In this document: piece after piece, positions 51,542 to 60,704 of the stretch
Layout: each line of letters begins with the position of its first letter
How positions within the stretch are numbered: the stretch's first letter is position 1
NCBI GenBank assembly: GCA_947626415.1
Contig: CANQSA010000007.1
Coordinates: forward strand, 40,206 to 104,205
DNA: 64,000 bases
Direction of reading: 5' to 3'
Source: an uncultured Lachnospiraceae bacterium
Lineage (GTDB): Bacteria; Bacillota; Clostridia; Lachnospirales; Lachnospiraceae
The notes under the pieces: generated by a model
Seen by the model: only the letters and a program-made list of their open reading frames with translations
The model's database searches: none
Told to the model about the DNA's origin: nothing
Program-made: the position numbers and the translations under genes

Positions 51542-53188
51542 ATGAAAACAAATGAAGTATTGGAATGGATTGATAACCGGGAATTTCTTGACCGGATCTA
51601 TCAGTTCGCATATCACAGATGCAATACGTCTTATGAAGCGGAAGATTTATGCTCGGATATTATTCTCGCTGTAATCTCTGCGGTACAGAAACAGGAACGG
51701 ATTGAAAATTTCTATGGATTTGTCTGGACGATCGCGGGCAGAGTTTACGCAGATCACTGTGAGAAACGGAATCAGGAACGCAGAATGATCAGTATTGAAA
51801 ACGAAGAACTGCCGATCATCCAGAAAGAAAATGAGATCGATCATTTGCTTGAAGATATGGTTATCAAAGAGCAGATGAAACGGATCGTTTCGGAGATTTC
51901 TTTTCTGTCAAAGGCGTACCGGGATGTGACGGTGATGTATTATCTGGATGAAGTCAGGGTAAAGGACATTGCCATGAGACTGGGAATCAGTGAAACCACG
52001 GTAAAACAGCGTTTGTTTTCAGCACGAAATCAAATCAGAAAAGAGGTTACAGCTATGAATCAAAGAAATCTGTCGTTAAAACCCATACAATTAGACTTTA
52101 TCGGAACCGGCAATCCGATTGGAAACGATCCGCGTGAAAAAGCGGAGAGAAGCTTTTCCCAAAACCTGATCTATCTGTGCAAGGACAAACCGAAATCGGC
52201 AAAGGAACTGTCTGATGCGCTGTGCGTTCCCATGCCGTATATTGAGGAAGAACTGGAGATTCAGTGTCGGGGTGAAAACGGAAGCTACGGGATGCTGCGT
52301 AAACTGGATAATGGAAAATATGCGATCAACATTCTGCTGGCAGACTATGACGAATATGTTCAGGCGAACAAAATATATGAAAAATATCTCCCTGCATTTT
52401 GCGGGCTTATCAGAACCAATCTTGAAAAAAACAGAGAACGCATTCTTTCCTTTCCGTTTCTCAGCAGTCAGAAAGAGGTTGCATTTATTCTCTGGTCTCT
52501 GATTTCCAGAACCGTCTGGGATCTTAACGGGCGGATCAACAAGGAGATTTCAGAGCGGTATTTTGCGGATATCAAACCCCGGGAACGGCCTTTTTTCTGT
52601 GCGGCTGTTGCCTTCCGCCCGGATGAAAAAATGGATGAATTTGGCTTTTACGGATGTGATGGAATTAACGCAGCGGCGGTGGGAGACTATCAGTTGGTCT
52701 TTGTTTCCAATATTTACGGAAAGCGGATGGACCCGCATTTTCATTGCGGACATAACATATCGCAGGATGAGAAGCTGCTGCTGGTACTGCGGGCGATCGG
52801 GGGCCTGCCGGAAAACGAGCTTACGAATACGGAAAAGGAAGTTGCAGCAAAAGCAATCGCATGCGGATATCTTCGGAAAAACGGAAAGATTCTGGAACCG
52901 AAGATTCTTGTGATCGATCAGAAAGACGAAAAGGCATTTTTTCAGCTATCCTATGATCTTGTCAAAGGTGTGGAACCGATTGTGGAACAGATTGCCGCAG
53001 AGCTTTCAGATTTTATGAAACAGCATATTCCGGAGCATCTGCTGAACGAATATCAGATTTATACGACACTGATCGCCGGCGCTCATATTTTATCCCAGAC
53101 AATTGAGGAATGTATTCGCGAAGGGCTGCTGCGTGTGCCGGAGAACCGTCTCTGCGCGGAAGGCGTATATATGGGGGTAAAAAAGTAA
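51542..53188 (+). CDS. ECF-like sigma factor with a long C-terminal extension
   Basis: 548 residues, about three times a normal ECF sigma factor. Residues 1-75 look like region 2 (FLDRIYQFAYHRCNTSYEAEDLCSDI), and about 110-170 are region 4 with the helix-turn-helix VKDIAMRLGISETTVKQRLFSARNQIRKE. From about 180 on there is a roughly 370-residue extension that starts with a winged-helix-like stretch (KSAKELSDALCVPMPYIEEEL) and has no recognised enzyme or membrane domain. Such extensions can replace a separate anti-sigma factor as built-in sensor. No anti-sigma gene is adjacent, which supports this idea. An ECF-type promoter lies upstream. Confidence 0.8.
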   Translation: MKTNEVLEWIDNREFLDRIYQFAYHRCNTSYEAEDLCSDIILAVISAVQKQERIENFYGFVWTIAGRVYADHCEKRNQERRMISIENEELPIIQKENEIDHLLEDMVIKEQMKRIVSEISFLSKAYRDVTVMYYLDEVRVKDIAMRLGISETTVKQRLFSARNQIRKEVTAMNQRNLSLKPIQLDFIGTGNPIGNDPREKAERSFSQNLIYLCKDKPKSAKELSDALCVPMPYIEEELEIQCRGENGSYGMLRKLDNGKYAINILLADYDEYVQANKIYEKYLPAFCGLIRTNLEKNRERILSFPFLSSQKEVAFILWSLISRTVWDLNGRINKEISERYFADIKPRERPFFCAAVAFRPDEKMDEFGFYGCDGINAAAVGDYQLVFVSNIYGKRMDPHFHCGHNISQDEKLLLVLRAIGGLPENELTNTEKEVAAKAIACGYLRKNGKILEPKILVIDQKDEKAFFQLSYDLVKGVEPIVEQIAAELSDFMKQHIPEHLLNEYQIYTTLIAGAHILSQTIEECIREGLLRVPENRLCAEGVYMGVKK

Positions 53189-53263
53189 TCCCCGCTATCC
53201 GGTTGCACAATCCGGATTTCTGTGCTATGATAACGCAAGCAAAATGATGGGAGCGTGCTTGCT

Positions 53264-54409
53264 ATGGAAATCACTATACAGGAATTAAAAAAGCTGGAGA
53301 CCGGAAGTTATCAGATCATTGATATCCGGGATGCCATCGAGGCTGCACACGGAGCAATTCCGGGCGCGGTAAATATACCCATTGACAAGTTGGAAGGCAG
53401 CCCGCTTCTTGAAACAGATAAAAAACTGGTCATTGTATGTAACCGGGGACAGGCCAGCGCGGAAGCGGCCGGGAAGCTGGAGGAAGCAGGATTGGACGCA
53501 GTCAGTTTGACCGGCGGTTATACCGCGTGGCTGTTAAACCGGATGGAAGAAGACGACACGGAAGAGGATTTCTGTGAGACGGTGGAACAGAATCTTCGCA
53601 AGCGATTCCGCAAGAAAATCTGGTGTAAATTCACCAAGGCGATCACACAGTATGAGCTGGTGCAGGAAGGCGACCGCATCGCGGTCTGTATGTCGGGCGG
53701 CAAGGATTCCATGCTGATGGCGAAGCTGTTTCAGGAATTGCAGCGGCACCATAAGTTCCCGTTTGAAGTGAAATTTCTGGTAATGGATCCGGGGTACACT
53801 CCCGCCAATCGGAAGCTGATCGAGGAGAATGCAAAAAAACTGCGGATTCCGATTCAGATTTTTGAGTCCGATATTTTTGAATCCGTTTACCATATCGAGA
53901 AGTCGCCCTGTTATCTGTGCGCCAGAATGCGGCGCGGCTATCTGTACAGTCATGCTAAAGCGTTGGGCTGTAATAAGATCGCGCTGGGACATCATTATGA
54001 TGATGTGATCGAGACGATTCTGATGGGAATGCTGTATGGGGCGCAGATCCAGACCATGATGCCGAAGCTGCACAGCACTAATTTTGAAGGCATGGAGCTG
54101 ATCCGCCCGCTGTATCTGATCCGGGAAGAGGATATCAAGCGTTGGCGGGACGATAATCATCTGCATTTTCTGCAGTGTGCCTGCAAATTTACAGATACCT
54201 GTACTTCCTGTAATAATGAAGAAAACCGCTCAAAGCGAGTGGAGGTCAAGGAGTTGATCCGGCAGATGAAACAGACGAATCCGTTTGTAGAAGGCAATAT
54301 CTTTAAAAGTGTGGAAAATGTGGGGCTGGATACGGTTATTGCCTATAAAAAAGACGGACAGCGGCATCATTTTCTGGACGATTACGATGAGAAAGCATTC
54401 AGAGGATGA
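53264..54409 (+). CDS. Rhodanese domain fused to a TtcA-like PP-loop ATPase
   Basis: 381 residues from ATG 53264, with GGGAG 10 bases upstream; a GTG at 53255 is in frame but too close to it. Residues 1-95 are a rhodanese with the active Cys59 in IVCNRGQAS. After a linker, residues about 125-381 are a PP-loop ATP pyrophosphatase with SGGKDSM near residue 144 and Cys pairs CYLC and CACKFTDTCTSC. TtcA-like enzymes put sulfur on tRNA cytidine or related targets; the rhodanese should hand over persulfide sulfur. The fusion supplies donor and ligase in one chain. Exact substrate unproven. Confidence 0.88.
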   Translation: MEITIQELKKLETGSYQIIDIRDAIEAAHGAIPGAVNIPIDKLEGSPLLETDKKLVIVCNRGQASAEAAGKLEEAGLDAVSLTGGYTAWLLNRMEEDDTEEDFCETVEQNLRKRFRKKIWCKFTKAITQYELVQEGDRIAVCMSGGKDSMLMAKLFQELQRHHKFPFEVKFLVMDPGYTPANRKLIEENAKKLRIPIQIFESDIFESVYHIEKSPCYLCARMRRGYLYSHAKALGCNKIALGHHYDDVIETILMGMLYGAQIQTMMPKLHSTNFEGMELIRPLYLIREEDIKRWRDDNHLHFLQCACKFTDTCTSCNNEENRSKRVEVKELIRQMKQTNPFVEGNIFKSVENVGLDTVIAYKKDGQRHHFLDDYDEKAFRG

Positions 54410-54439
54410 TACTGCCATCCGTATGTGGAAGCGATATGA

Positions 54440-55093
54440 TTACCTGGCACGGGCAGACAGGCGGAATACGTCTTCCCCTTTTCCGATTACAACCAAATGA
54501 TCATCCTTCTGGAATACATAGCTGCCGTCAGGCGAGGGATTCAGTACAGTTCCCTGCTTGATGGCAATTATATTGATACGGTGGAGCCGCCGCACATTGA
54601 TCTCGATGATGCTTTTGCCCACCCATTCCGGCAAAATCGGAATCTCATAAATGGAGTACTCGCCAGTCAGTTCAATAAAATCAAAAATATTGTTGGAGGT
54701 ATAGCGGACTGCCAGCTTCTCCGCGATTTCCCGTTCCGGGAAGAATACCTCGTCCGCTCCGATCTTTTTCAGAAAGTCTGCCTGTCGCTCCTGTTTTGCT
54801 TTGCAGACGACATAAGGAGCGCCCAATTCCTTCAGGGAAGCGGAAATCTCCAGAGATTCATAGAAATTATCCCCGACCGTTACAAAACAATAGTCAAAAT
54901 TGTTGATTCCAAGAGAACGCAGTACGCCCTCGCTGCAGCAGTCCCCGACATAAGCGTTGGGAAAGTCCTGGGAAAGCTCCTGGATCAGTTCTTCATTCTT
55001 ATCTACGATCATAACCTCATTGCCGAGCTGCTGCATTCTGGCGGCAAGGTGCCGGCCTAAGGTTCCCATTCCGATGATCAATATCGATTGCAT
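54440..55093 (-). CDS. ktrA: Potassium uptake gating protein KtrA/TrkA
   Basis: 217 residues. The RCK N-terminal Rossmann domain starts QSILIIGMGTLGRHLA with the GxGxxG nucleotide-binding loop and contains YCFVTVGDNFYESL. A TrkA-C domain (about 135-215) follows and may bind a regulatory nucleotide. In Firmicutes these proteins form an octameric ring under the KtrB channel and gate K+ flow with ATP/ADP. The gene starts 12 bases downstream of ktrB on the same strand. It converges with the rhodanese fusion gene; no clear terminator was seen in the 30-base gap. Confidence 0.92.
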   Translation of the reverse strand: MQSILIIGMGTLGRHLAARMQQLGNEVMIVDKNEELIQELSQDFPNAYVGDCCSEGVLRSLGINNFDYCFVTVGDNFYESLEISASLKELGAPYVVCKAKQERQADFLKKIGADEVFFPEREIAEKLAVRYTSNNIFDFIELTGEYSIYEIPILPEWVGKSIIEINVRRLHRINIIAIKQGTVLNPSPDGSYVFQKDDHLVVIGKGEDVFRLSARAR

Positions 55094-55105
55094 AAGTTCC
55101 TCCTT

Positions 55106-56443
55106 TTATCCGATTAAAATTTGTTCGCTTGGTCTGGCAAGCGGCGCCTGTTTTCTCCGCTCCGCAAATACGAGCAGCAGAGACAGACCTCCGATTCTGC
55201 CGCCGAACATGAGAATCATAAGAATGATTTTGGAGCCTGCGCACAGCGTGGGCGTCAGTCCCTGTGTCAGTCCGACGGTTCCCGCCGCGGACGCAGTTTC
55301 AAAAAAGATAGTTTTGCTGTCAGCCGGTTCCATGAAGCAGATTGCCATTGCCGCCAGCAAAACAGCGGAAACATAAATGACAATGATCACGGCGGCGTGT
55401 TTGACAAGAGAGGCGTTCAGCCGCTTTCGGAATACCGTTACGTCCTCATAGCCCTTGGCCATGCTGCCGATCGTCATAAAGATCACGGCGATGGTAGTGG
55501 TCTTAATACCTCCGGCTGTGGAGCCGGGACTGCCGCCGATCAGCATCAGGATGTTAGACAGGATATTGCCGGAATCGGACAGACCGGCCAGATCCATGGT
55601 GTTAAAGCCGGCGGTTCTTGTCGTCGTGGACATGAATGAGGCCGATAACAGTTTGTCCGGCAGCGACAGACCTGCCAGGTTGCCGGAGTATTCAAAAATA
55701 AAGAATCCGACCGTACCGATCAGCAATAACAGAAACGAGGTGATCAGTACGATCTTGGTATGCAGAGAATAAGCGGAAATGTGTAATTTGCATTTGAGCA
55801 GATCACCCCATACCATGAATCCGATACCGCCGATAATAATGAGCGCCATGATTACTGTGCTGACCAGATAATCGGTTTCATATGCGGTCAGAGAAGAATA
55901 GGGCGCAAATTGTCCCATCAGATCAAAGCCCGCGTTGCAGAAAGCGGATACCGCGTGAAAAACGGAATAGTAAATGCCTTCCAAAATCCCCAGTTTGGGA
56001 ATAAAACGGATGGAAAGCAGCAGAGCGCCGATCCCTTCGATGATCAAAGTCCCGAATACGATTTTCTTGATCAGGCGGATAATGCCGTCGAGCCGCATGG
56101 TTCCGGCTGACTGCATCAAAAGCTGCCGTTCCCGCAGACCGATCCGTTTTTTCATAAAAACGGCGAACATGGTGATAATGGTCATCAGTCCCAGACCGCC
56201 GATCTGGATCATGGTAAGGATCACAAGCTGCCCGAACAGCGACCAGTGGGTATAGGTGTCAAATACAATCAGCCCCGTCACGCAGGTGGCGCTGGTCGCC
56301 GTAAACATACTGTCTAAAAACGAGGTAACGCCGCCGTCCCTGGAAGAAATGGGAAGCATTAAAAGAAGTGTGCCGCTTAAAATGATGATAAAAAAGCTGA
56401 GCGCGATGATTCTTGTATAGCTTAATTTTTTCAGCCAGCGCAT
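55106..56443 (-). CDS. ktrB: Potassium transporter KtrB/TrkH
   Basis: 445 residues with repeated membrane-pore-membrane units. Selectivity-filter-like segments are TSATCVTGLIV, HAVSAFCNAGF, STTTRTAGFNT and ASAAGTVGLTQGL, each with the conserved glycine of Trk/Ktr channels. It should carry K+ (with Na+ dependence in some relatives) across the cytoplasmic membrane together with KtrA. It is the first gene of the ktrBA pair and has a near-consensus promoter close upstream. The leader is too short to hold a cyclic-di-AMP riboswitch, which controls some ktr operons. Confidence 0.92.
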   Translation of the reverse strand: MRWLKKLSYTRIIALSFFIIILSGTLLLMLPISSRDGGVTSFLDSMFTATSATCVTGLIVFDTYTHWSLFGQLVILTMIQIGGLGLMTIITMFAVFMKKRIGLRERQLLMQSAGTMRLDGIIRLIKKIVFGTLIIEGIGALLLSIRFIPKLGILEGIYYSVFHAVSAFCNAGFDLMGQFAPYSSLTAYETDYLVSTVIMALIIIGGIGFMVWGDLLKCKLHISAYSLHTKIVLITSFLLLLIGTVGFFIFEYSGNLAGLSLPDKLLSASFMSTTTRTAGFNTMDLAGLSDSGNILSNILMLIGGSPGSTAGGIKTTTIAVIFMTIGSMAKGYEDVTVFRKRLNASLVKHAAVIIVIYVSAVLLAAMAICFMEPADSKTIFFETASAAGTVGLTQGLTPTLCAGSKIILMILMFGGRIGGLSLLLVFAERRKQAPLARPSEQILIG

Positions 56444-56473
56444 AGGTTACCTCCGTTTGGATCGTGTAATTCT

Positions 56474-56503
56474 ATTATATGGAAAAACAGGATAACTTGT
56501 CAA
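56474..56503 (-). promoter_or_regulatory. ktrBA promoter
   Basis: On the minus strand TTGACA (56498-56503) and TATAAT (56474-56479) are both perfect consensus with an 18-base spacer, 30 bases from the ktrB ATG. Confidence 0.8.
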
Positions 56504-56598
56504 TCGCTTCAAAGGAATTGTTTTAGAGAAAAAGTAGTAGTTTTGCACAAAAAGCACAGCCCCTATTATGCGCAGGATTCACAAAAATAAATTGTACG

Positions 56599-56628
56599 CT
56601 TACAAGAACGGTAAAAAAAGAGTATAAT
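56599..56628 (+). promoter_or_regulatory. Promoter of the CarD-like gene
   Basis: TATAAT (56623-56628) is perfect; CTTACA (56599-56604) is a 4-of-6 -35 at 18 bases. Confidence 0.6.
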
Positions 56629-56670
56629 AACGTTGTGGCAGCAGGAAAGCATTTTGAAAGGTGTGATCAG

Positions 56671-57204
56671 ATGTATCAGGTAAATGATATGGTATCGTAT
56701 GGCGTACAGGGCGTATGTAAGATTATAGAGATTGCCCGGAAAACTTTTGGGAAGAACACGAATGAATACTATGTTTTAAAACCGTTGAATCACAGAGAGG
56801 CCACGATTTATGTACCGGTTTCCAATGAAGCCCTGGTAAAGAAAATGCGGCCGGTGCTGTCTCCGGAAGAGATTCATCAGCTGATCCAGACGATGCCAGA
56901 AGCGGAGCTTCTCTGGATTCCCAGTGAAACTGTGCGCAAGGAAAAATATAAGGAAATTATCGCAAAAGGAGAGCCGGTGGCATTGATGCAGATGATTAAG
57001 GCATTGCATGCGCATCAGCAGGAGCAGGAGGCCAAAGGAAAGAAACTGCATATGGCGGATCTGCACTTTTTTGAAGAAGCGGAACGGCTGCTCTATAATG
57101 AATTCGCGGTGGTACTGGAGCTGGAGCCGGAGCAGGTGCTCCCGTTTATCATCAGAGAAATCGAGCTGACGGAAGCAGAGAAGCCGAAAGCGGCGGCGTC
57201 CTGA
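56671..57204 (+). CDS. CarD-like transcriptional regulator
   Basis: 177 residues from ATG 56671, with GAAAGGTG upstream; an in-frame GTG at 56635 falls in the promoter. Residues 1-60 form the CarD/TRCF RNA polymerase-interacting domain (YQVNDMVSYGVQGVCKI and YYVLKPLNHREATIYVP). The helical remainder (LLWIPSETVRKEKYKEII, FFEEAERLLYNEF) matches the CarD C-terminal domain. CarD binds the RNA polymerase beta subunit and stabilises or shapes open complexes. It is monocistronic, with a terminator downstream separating it from the pst operon. Confidence 0.85.
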   Translation: MYQVNDMVSYGVQGVCKIIEIARKTFGKNTNEYYVLKPLNHREATIYVPVSNEALVKKMRPVLSPEEIHQLIQTMPEAELLWIPSETVRKEKYKEIIAKGEPVALMQMIKALHAHQQEQEAKGKKLHMADLHFFEEAERLLYNEFAVVLELEPEQVLPFIIREIELTEAEKPKAAAS

Positions 57205-57209
57205 TCGAT

Positions 57210-57226
57210 TTTACTTATATTTTACA
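57210..57226 (+). promoter_or_regulatory. Candidate Pho box upstream of pstS
   Basis: TTTACT (57210-57215) and TTTACA (57221-57226) are spaced by 11 bases, like the TTnACA repeats bound by PhoP/PhoB. It lies before the carD terminator, so transcription would have to pass that hairpin to reach pstS. Confidence 0.35.
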
Positions 57227-57264
57227 ATAGAATGATAACGGATTTGATATTTCCGAGATACCAT

Positions 57265-57300
57265 AAAGTCGTAACCAGACAGGTTGCGACTTTTTATTTT
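57265..57300 (+). terminator. Intrinsic terminator between carD-like gene and pstS
   Basis: A 12-bp stem with one G-U pair (57265-57276 with 57282-57293) and a 5-base loop runs into a T-rich tail. It ends about 20 bases before the pstS ATG, so it may also act as an attenuator of the pst operon. Confidence 0.8.
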
Positions 57301-57319
57301 GGCAAAGGAGAATTGAATC

Positions 57320-58186
57320 ATGAAGAAAAAAATTTTTGTATTGATGCTTGCTTTTGTTTTGGCAATGGCTATGGTAGTCGGATGTTCCTCAGAGGAAGAT
57401 TCCAATTCGGGCAATACCGGCGCGGCAGATGGAACAACGCCGTCGGCGGCAGCGTCAGGAAAAGTATCGACTGACGGCTCTACTTCTATGGAAGAAGTGA
57501 TCGGGGTGCTGGGTGAAGCATTTATGCAGGAAAACAGCGGAATCACATTTACTTACAATCCTACCGGTTCCGGCTCCGGAATTCAGGCTGTACAGGACGG
57601 ACGCTGTGATATCGGACTTTCTAGCCGAAGCTTAAAAGATGAGGAAAAAGAAAGCGGACTGAAGGAAACCGTTCTGGCTTATGACGGCATCGCGATTATT
57701 GTCAATCCGGAAAATTCCGTAGCCGACCTGACCATAGAGCAGATTGCTTCTATTTTTACCGGTAAGGTGAAAAACTGGAGTGAAGTTGGCGGAGCGGACG
57801 GCGAGATCGTTGTGATCGGACGTGAGGCAGGAAGCGGAACCAGAGACGGCTTTGAGTCCATCACCAAAACAGAGGGCACCTGTAATTATAAGCAGGAGCT
57901 GACTTCTACCGGTGATGTGATCACGACGGTTTCCAGCAATCCAAACGCGATCGGATATGCTTCTCTGGCAGCAGTAAAAGATAATGTAAAAGCGATTTCC
58001 GTAGGAGGCGTCGCACCCAGCGAAGCAACGGTCAAGGATAGCAGCTATGTGATCCAGCGTCCGTTTGTTCTGGTAACAAAGGAAGGAACAGCACTTTCCG
58101 GGGCAGCGCAGAAGTTCTTTGACTTTGCGACTTCCGATCAGGCTGTTGCTCTGATCTCCAAAGCGGGAGCTGTTGCGGCAAAATAA
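57320..58186 (+). CDS. pstS: Phosphate-binding lipoprotein PstS
   Basis: 288 residues. The lipoprotein signal peptide ends in the lipobox VVGC (Cys about residue 22). The binding domain contains DGSTSMEEV, YNPTGSGSGIQAV, DIGLSSRSLK and GREAGSGTRDGFE, where Ser, Thr and Asp/Arg residues hold phosphate in known PstS proteins. It captures phosphate outside the cell and delivers it to PstCA. It is the first gene of a complete pstSCAB-phoU-phoBR series, all on the same strand, with AAAGGAG before the ATG. Confidence 0.95.
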   Translation: MKKKIFVLMLAFVLAMAMVVGCSSEEDSNSGNTGAADGTTPSAAASGKVSTDGSTSMEEVIGVLGEAFMQENSGITFTYNPTGSGSGIQAVQDGRCDIGLSSRSLKDEEKESGLKETVLAYDGIAIIVNPENSVADLTIEQIASIFTGKVKNWSEVGGADGEIVVIGREAGSGTRDGFESITKTEGTCNYKQELTSTGDVITTVSSNPNAIGYASLAAVKDNVKAISVGGVAPSEATVKDSSYVIQRPFVLVTKEGTALSGAAQKFFDFATSDQAVALISKAGAVAAK

Positions 58187-58224
58187 AAACGGAGCTGCTG
58201 TAAAGAAAGACGAGGAAGGCAGAA

Positions 58225-59088
58225 ATGAAAAATAAAGTATTTGAGACCATTATTCACGGCGTGTTCCTCATTCTCGGCCTGATCACAGTAGGATGTGTTC
58301 TGCTGATCACAGTATATCTGATTATTTCCGGCATTCCCGCGATCAGCAAGATCGGATTGTTCGAATTTCTGTTTGGTACAAAATGGGCGTCAACGGATGC
58401 GGAACCTTCCTATGGGATCTTACCGTTTATTCTTACCAGTATTTACGGAACCGCGGGGGCGATCCTTCTGGGTGTCCCTGTTGGGTTCCTGACTGCGGTA
58501 TATCTGGCAAAGATCGCGCCGGCAAAGATACGGACAATTGTATCCAACGCGGTCAGTCTGCTTGCGGGGATTCCTTCGGTGGTATACGGACTTGTGGGTA
58601 TGCTGGTTCTGATTCCGGGAATCCGTACATTATTTGATATACCGGACGGCGCAAGCCTTCTGGCTGCAATCATTGTACTTGCCATTATGATCCTGCCGTC
58701 TATTATTAACGTATCGATCACAGCGCTGGAAGCGGTTCCGAAGGAATATGAGGACGCTTCTCTGGCGTTGGGCGCGACTCCGGTGGAAACCTATTTCAGA
58801 GTATCCGTTCCTGCCGCAAAAAGCGGGATCGCCGCGGCTGTCGTATTGGGCGTTGGCCGTGCGATCGGAGAAGCCATGGCAGTCATGATGGTGGCGGGAA
58901 ATGTTGCGAATATGCCGTCCCTGTTTCAAAGCGTGCGGTTTCTGACGACAGCAGTCGCCAGTGAAATGTCATATTCCAGCGGACTGCAGCGGCAGGCGCT
59001 TTTTTCCATTGCCCTTGTGCTGTTCTTATTTATTATGCTGATCAATGCGACATTGAACTTCTTTTTGAAGCGAAACAAGGAGGAGTAG
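58225..59088 (+). CDS. pstC: Phosphate ABC transporter permease PstC
   Basis: 287 residues with six hydrophobic segments. FGTKWASTDAEPSYGILPFI and the EAA-type loop EAVPKEYEDASLALGATPVETYF, which contacts the ATPase, are typical of PstC. It forms the membrane channel with PstA. It begins 38 bases after pstS, with GAGGAAGG upstream, and ends one base before the pstA start, so the two are coupled. Confidence 0.94.
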   Translation: MKNKVFETIIHGVFLILGLITVGCVLLITVYLIISGIPAISKIGLFEFLFGTKWASTDAEPSYGILPFILTSIYGTAGAILLGVPVGFLTAVYLAKIAPAKIRTIVSNAVSLLAGIPSVVYGLVGMLVLIPGIRTLFDIPDGASLLAAIIVLAIMILPSIINVSITALEAVPKEYEDASLALGATPVETYFRVSVPAAKSGIAAAVVLGVGRAIGEAMAVMMVAGNVANMPSLFQSVRFLTTAVASEMSYSSGLQRQALFSIALVLFLFIMLINATLNFFLKRNKEE

Positions 59089-59089
59089 G

Positions 59090-59953
59090 GTGAAAAAGCA
59101 AAGTATTTCTAAGAGAAGAAAAGGTTATATCAGTCTGATGAAGGCGCTTATGATTTTGTCCGCTGTTCTCACCTGTGCTGTGGTATTGTTTATTACGATT
59201 TATGTATTGGTGAAAGGAATTCCGAATATTTCCTGGAATCTGTTATCAACAAAGCCCAGCTATCTGGACGGCAATGTGGGGATTCTTCCGGATATCCTGA
59301 GCACGATCTATATTATTATCGCTACGTTGTGTATTGTAATTCCCATCGGCGCCGGCGCCGCAGTTTATCTGACGGAATATGCATCCAATAAACGGCTGGT
59401 TTCCGTGATTGAATATGCGGCGGAAACACTTTCGGGAATTCCGTCCATTATCTATGGACTTGTGGGTATGCTGTTTTTTTGTCAGTTTTTAAATATGCAG
59501 ACTTCTCTGCTGGCAGGCGCGCTGACGCTGGTGATCATGAATCTGCCTACGGTCATGCGGACCACACAGGAAAGTCTGAAAACGGTTCCCATGAGCTACC
59601 GGGAGGGGGCGTTCGGATTGGGCGCCGGCAAATGGCGCGTGATCCGTACCGTAGTGCTTCCGGGCTGTATCGACGGAATTATTACCGGCTGTATTCTTTC
59701 TGTGGGACGGATCCTGGGCGAGTCGGCCGCTCTGCTGTTTACCGCAGGCGTGGCGCATGTTCTGAACGGCTTTTTTGAGGGGCTTGCCAATTCCGGAGCC
59801 ACATTGACGGTGGCCCTGTACTTTTACGCAAAAGAGAAAGGGGAATTTGATGTGGCGTTCGCGATTGCCGCGATTCTGATGATACTGACATTACTGATCA
59901 ATCTGCTGGCCACACTTGTCGGTGTGATCTTTAAGAGAAGGAGGAACGCATAA
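59090..59953 (+). CDS. pstA: Phosphate ABC transporter permease PstA
   Basis: 287 residues from a GTG start. AAGGAGGAG, lying within the last codons of pstC, serves it. Six hydrophobic segments are present, with [17 protein letters not shown] and the coupling loop [22 protein letters not shown], as in PstA. It pairs with PstC. The next gene, pstB, starts 4 bases after its stop. Confidence 0.94.
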   Translation: MKKQSISKRRKGYISLMKALMILSAVLTCAVVLFITIYVLVKGIPNISWNLLSTKPSYLDGNVGILPDILSTIYIIIATLCIVIPIGAGAAVYLTEYASNKRLVSVIEYAAETLSGIPSIIYGLVGMLFFCQFLNMQTSLLAGALTLVIMNLPTVMRTTQESLKTVPMSYREGAFGLGAGKWRVIRTVVLPGCIDGIITGCILSVGRILGESAALLFTAGVAHVLNGFFEGLANSGATLTVALYFYAKEKGEFDVAFAIAAILMILTLLINLLATLVGVIFKRRRNA

Positions 59954-59957
59954 CGCT

Positions 59958-60704
59958 ATGATTACTGTAAATGACTTGTGTCTTTGGTATGGAAAATCAC
60001 AGGCACTGCACAATATCAATATGGAAATACCGGAAAAAGCGATCACAGCCCTGATCGGTCCTTCGGGATGCGGGAAATCCACATTTTTAAAGACGTTGAA
60101 CCGAATGAACGATTTAATTCCGGGCGTGGCAATCACAGGGGAAGTCCTGTACAACGGAACCAATATTTTTTCATCGTCTGTGGATGTAAATATGCTGCGG
60201 AAGAATATCGGAATGGTATTCCAGAAGCCGAACCCGTTTCCGATGAGTATCTATGATAATATTGCGTATGGTCCCCGGACGCACGGGATCAAAAGCCGCG
60301 TAAAGCTGGACGACATTGTGGAACGGTCTCTGCGGGGCGCCGCGATCTGGGACGAGGTAAAAGACCGGCTTAAAAAAAACGCGCTGGGGCTTTCCGGCGG
60401 ACAGCAGCAGAGATTATGTATTGCCCGTGCCCTGGCAGTTGAGCCCGATGTGCTTTTAATGGATGAGCCCACCAGTGCCCTGGATCCGATTTCCACATCT
60501 AAGATTGAAGAGCTTGCGATTTCTCTGAAGGAAAAATACACGATCGTCATTGTAACCCATAATATGCAGCAGGCTGTTCGTATTTCGGATAAAACGGCGT
60601 TCTTTCTGTTAGGGGAAATGGTGGAATATGATGATACGGAGCAGATTTTTTCCATGCCGAAAGATAAGCGGACAGAGGATTATATTACAGGGAGGTTTGG
60701 ATAA
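59958..60704 (+). CDS. pstB: Phosphate ABC transporter ATPase PstB
   Basis: 248 residues. Walker A is GPSGCGKST, the ABC signature is LSGGQQQRL, Walker B is [13 protein letters not shown] and the switch His is in IVTHNMQQA. The N-terminal segment ([20 protein letters not shown]) and [20 protein letters not shown] identify the phosphate importer subgroup. It powers uptake through PstCA. Its TAA overlaps the phoU ATG by one base. Confidence 0.95.
   Translation: MITVNDLCLWYGKSQALHNINMEIPEKAITALIGPSGCGKSTFLKTLNRMNDLIPGVAITGEVLYNGTNIFSSSVDVNMLRKNIGMVFQKPNPFPMSIYDNIAYGPRTHGIKSRVKLDDIVERSLRGAAIWDEVKDRLKKNALGLSGGQQQRLCIARALAVEPDVLLMDEPTSALDPISTSKIEELAISLKEKYTIVIVTHNMQQAVRISDKTAFFLLGEMVEYDDTEQIFSMPKDKRTEDYITGRFG

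Noticed and set aside
56444..56670. Cyclic-di-AMP riboswitch before ktrB.
   Set aside because: The promoter lies 30 bases from the ATG, leaving no room for a riboswitch in the leader.
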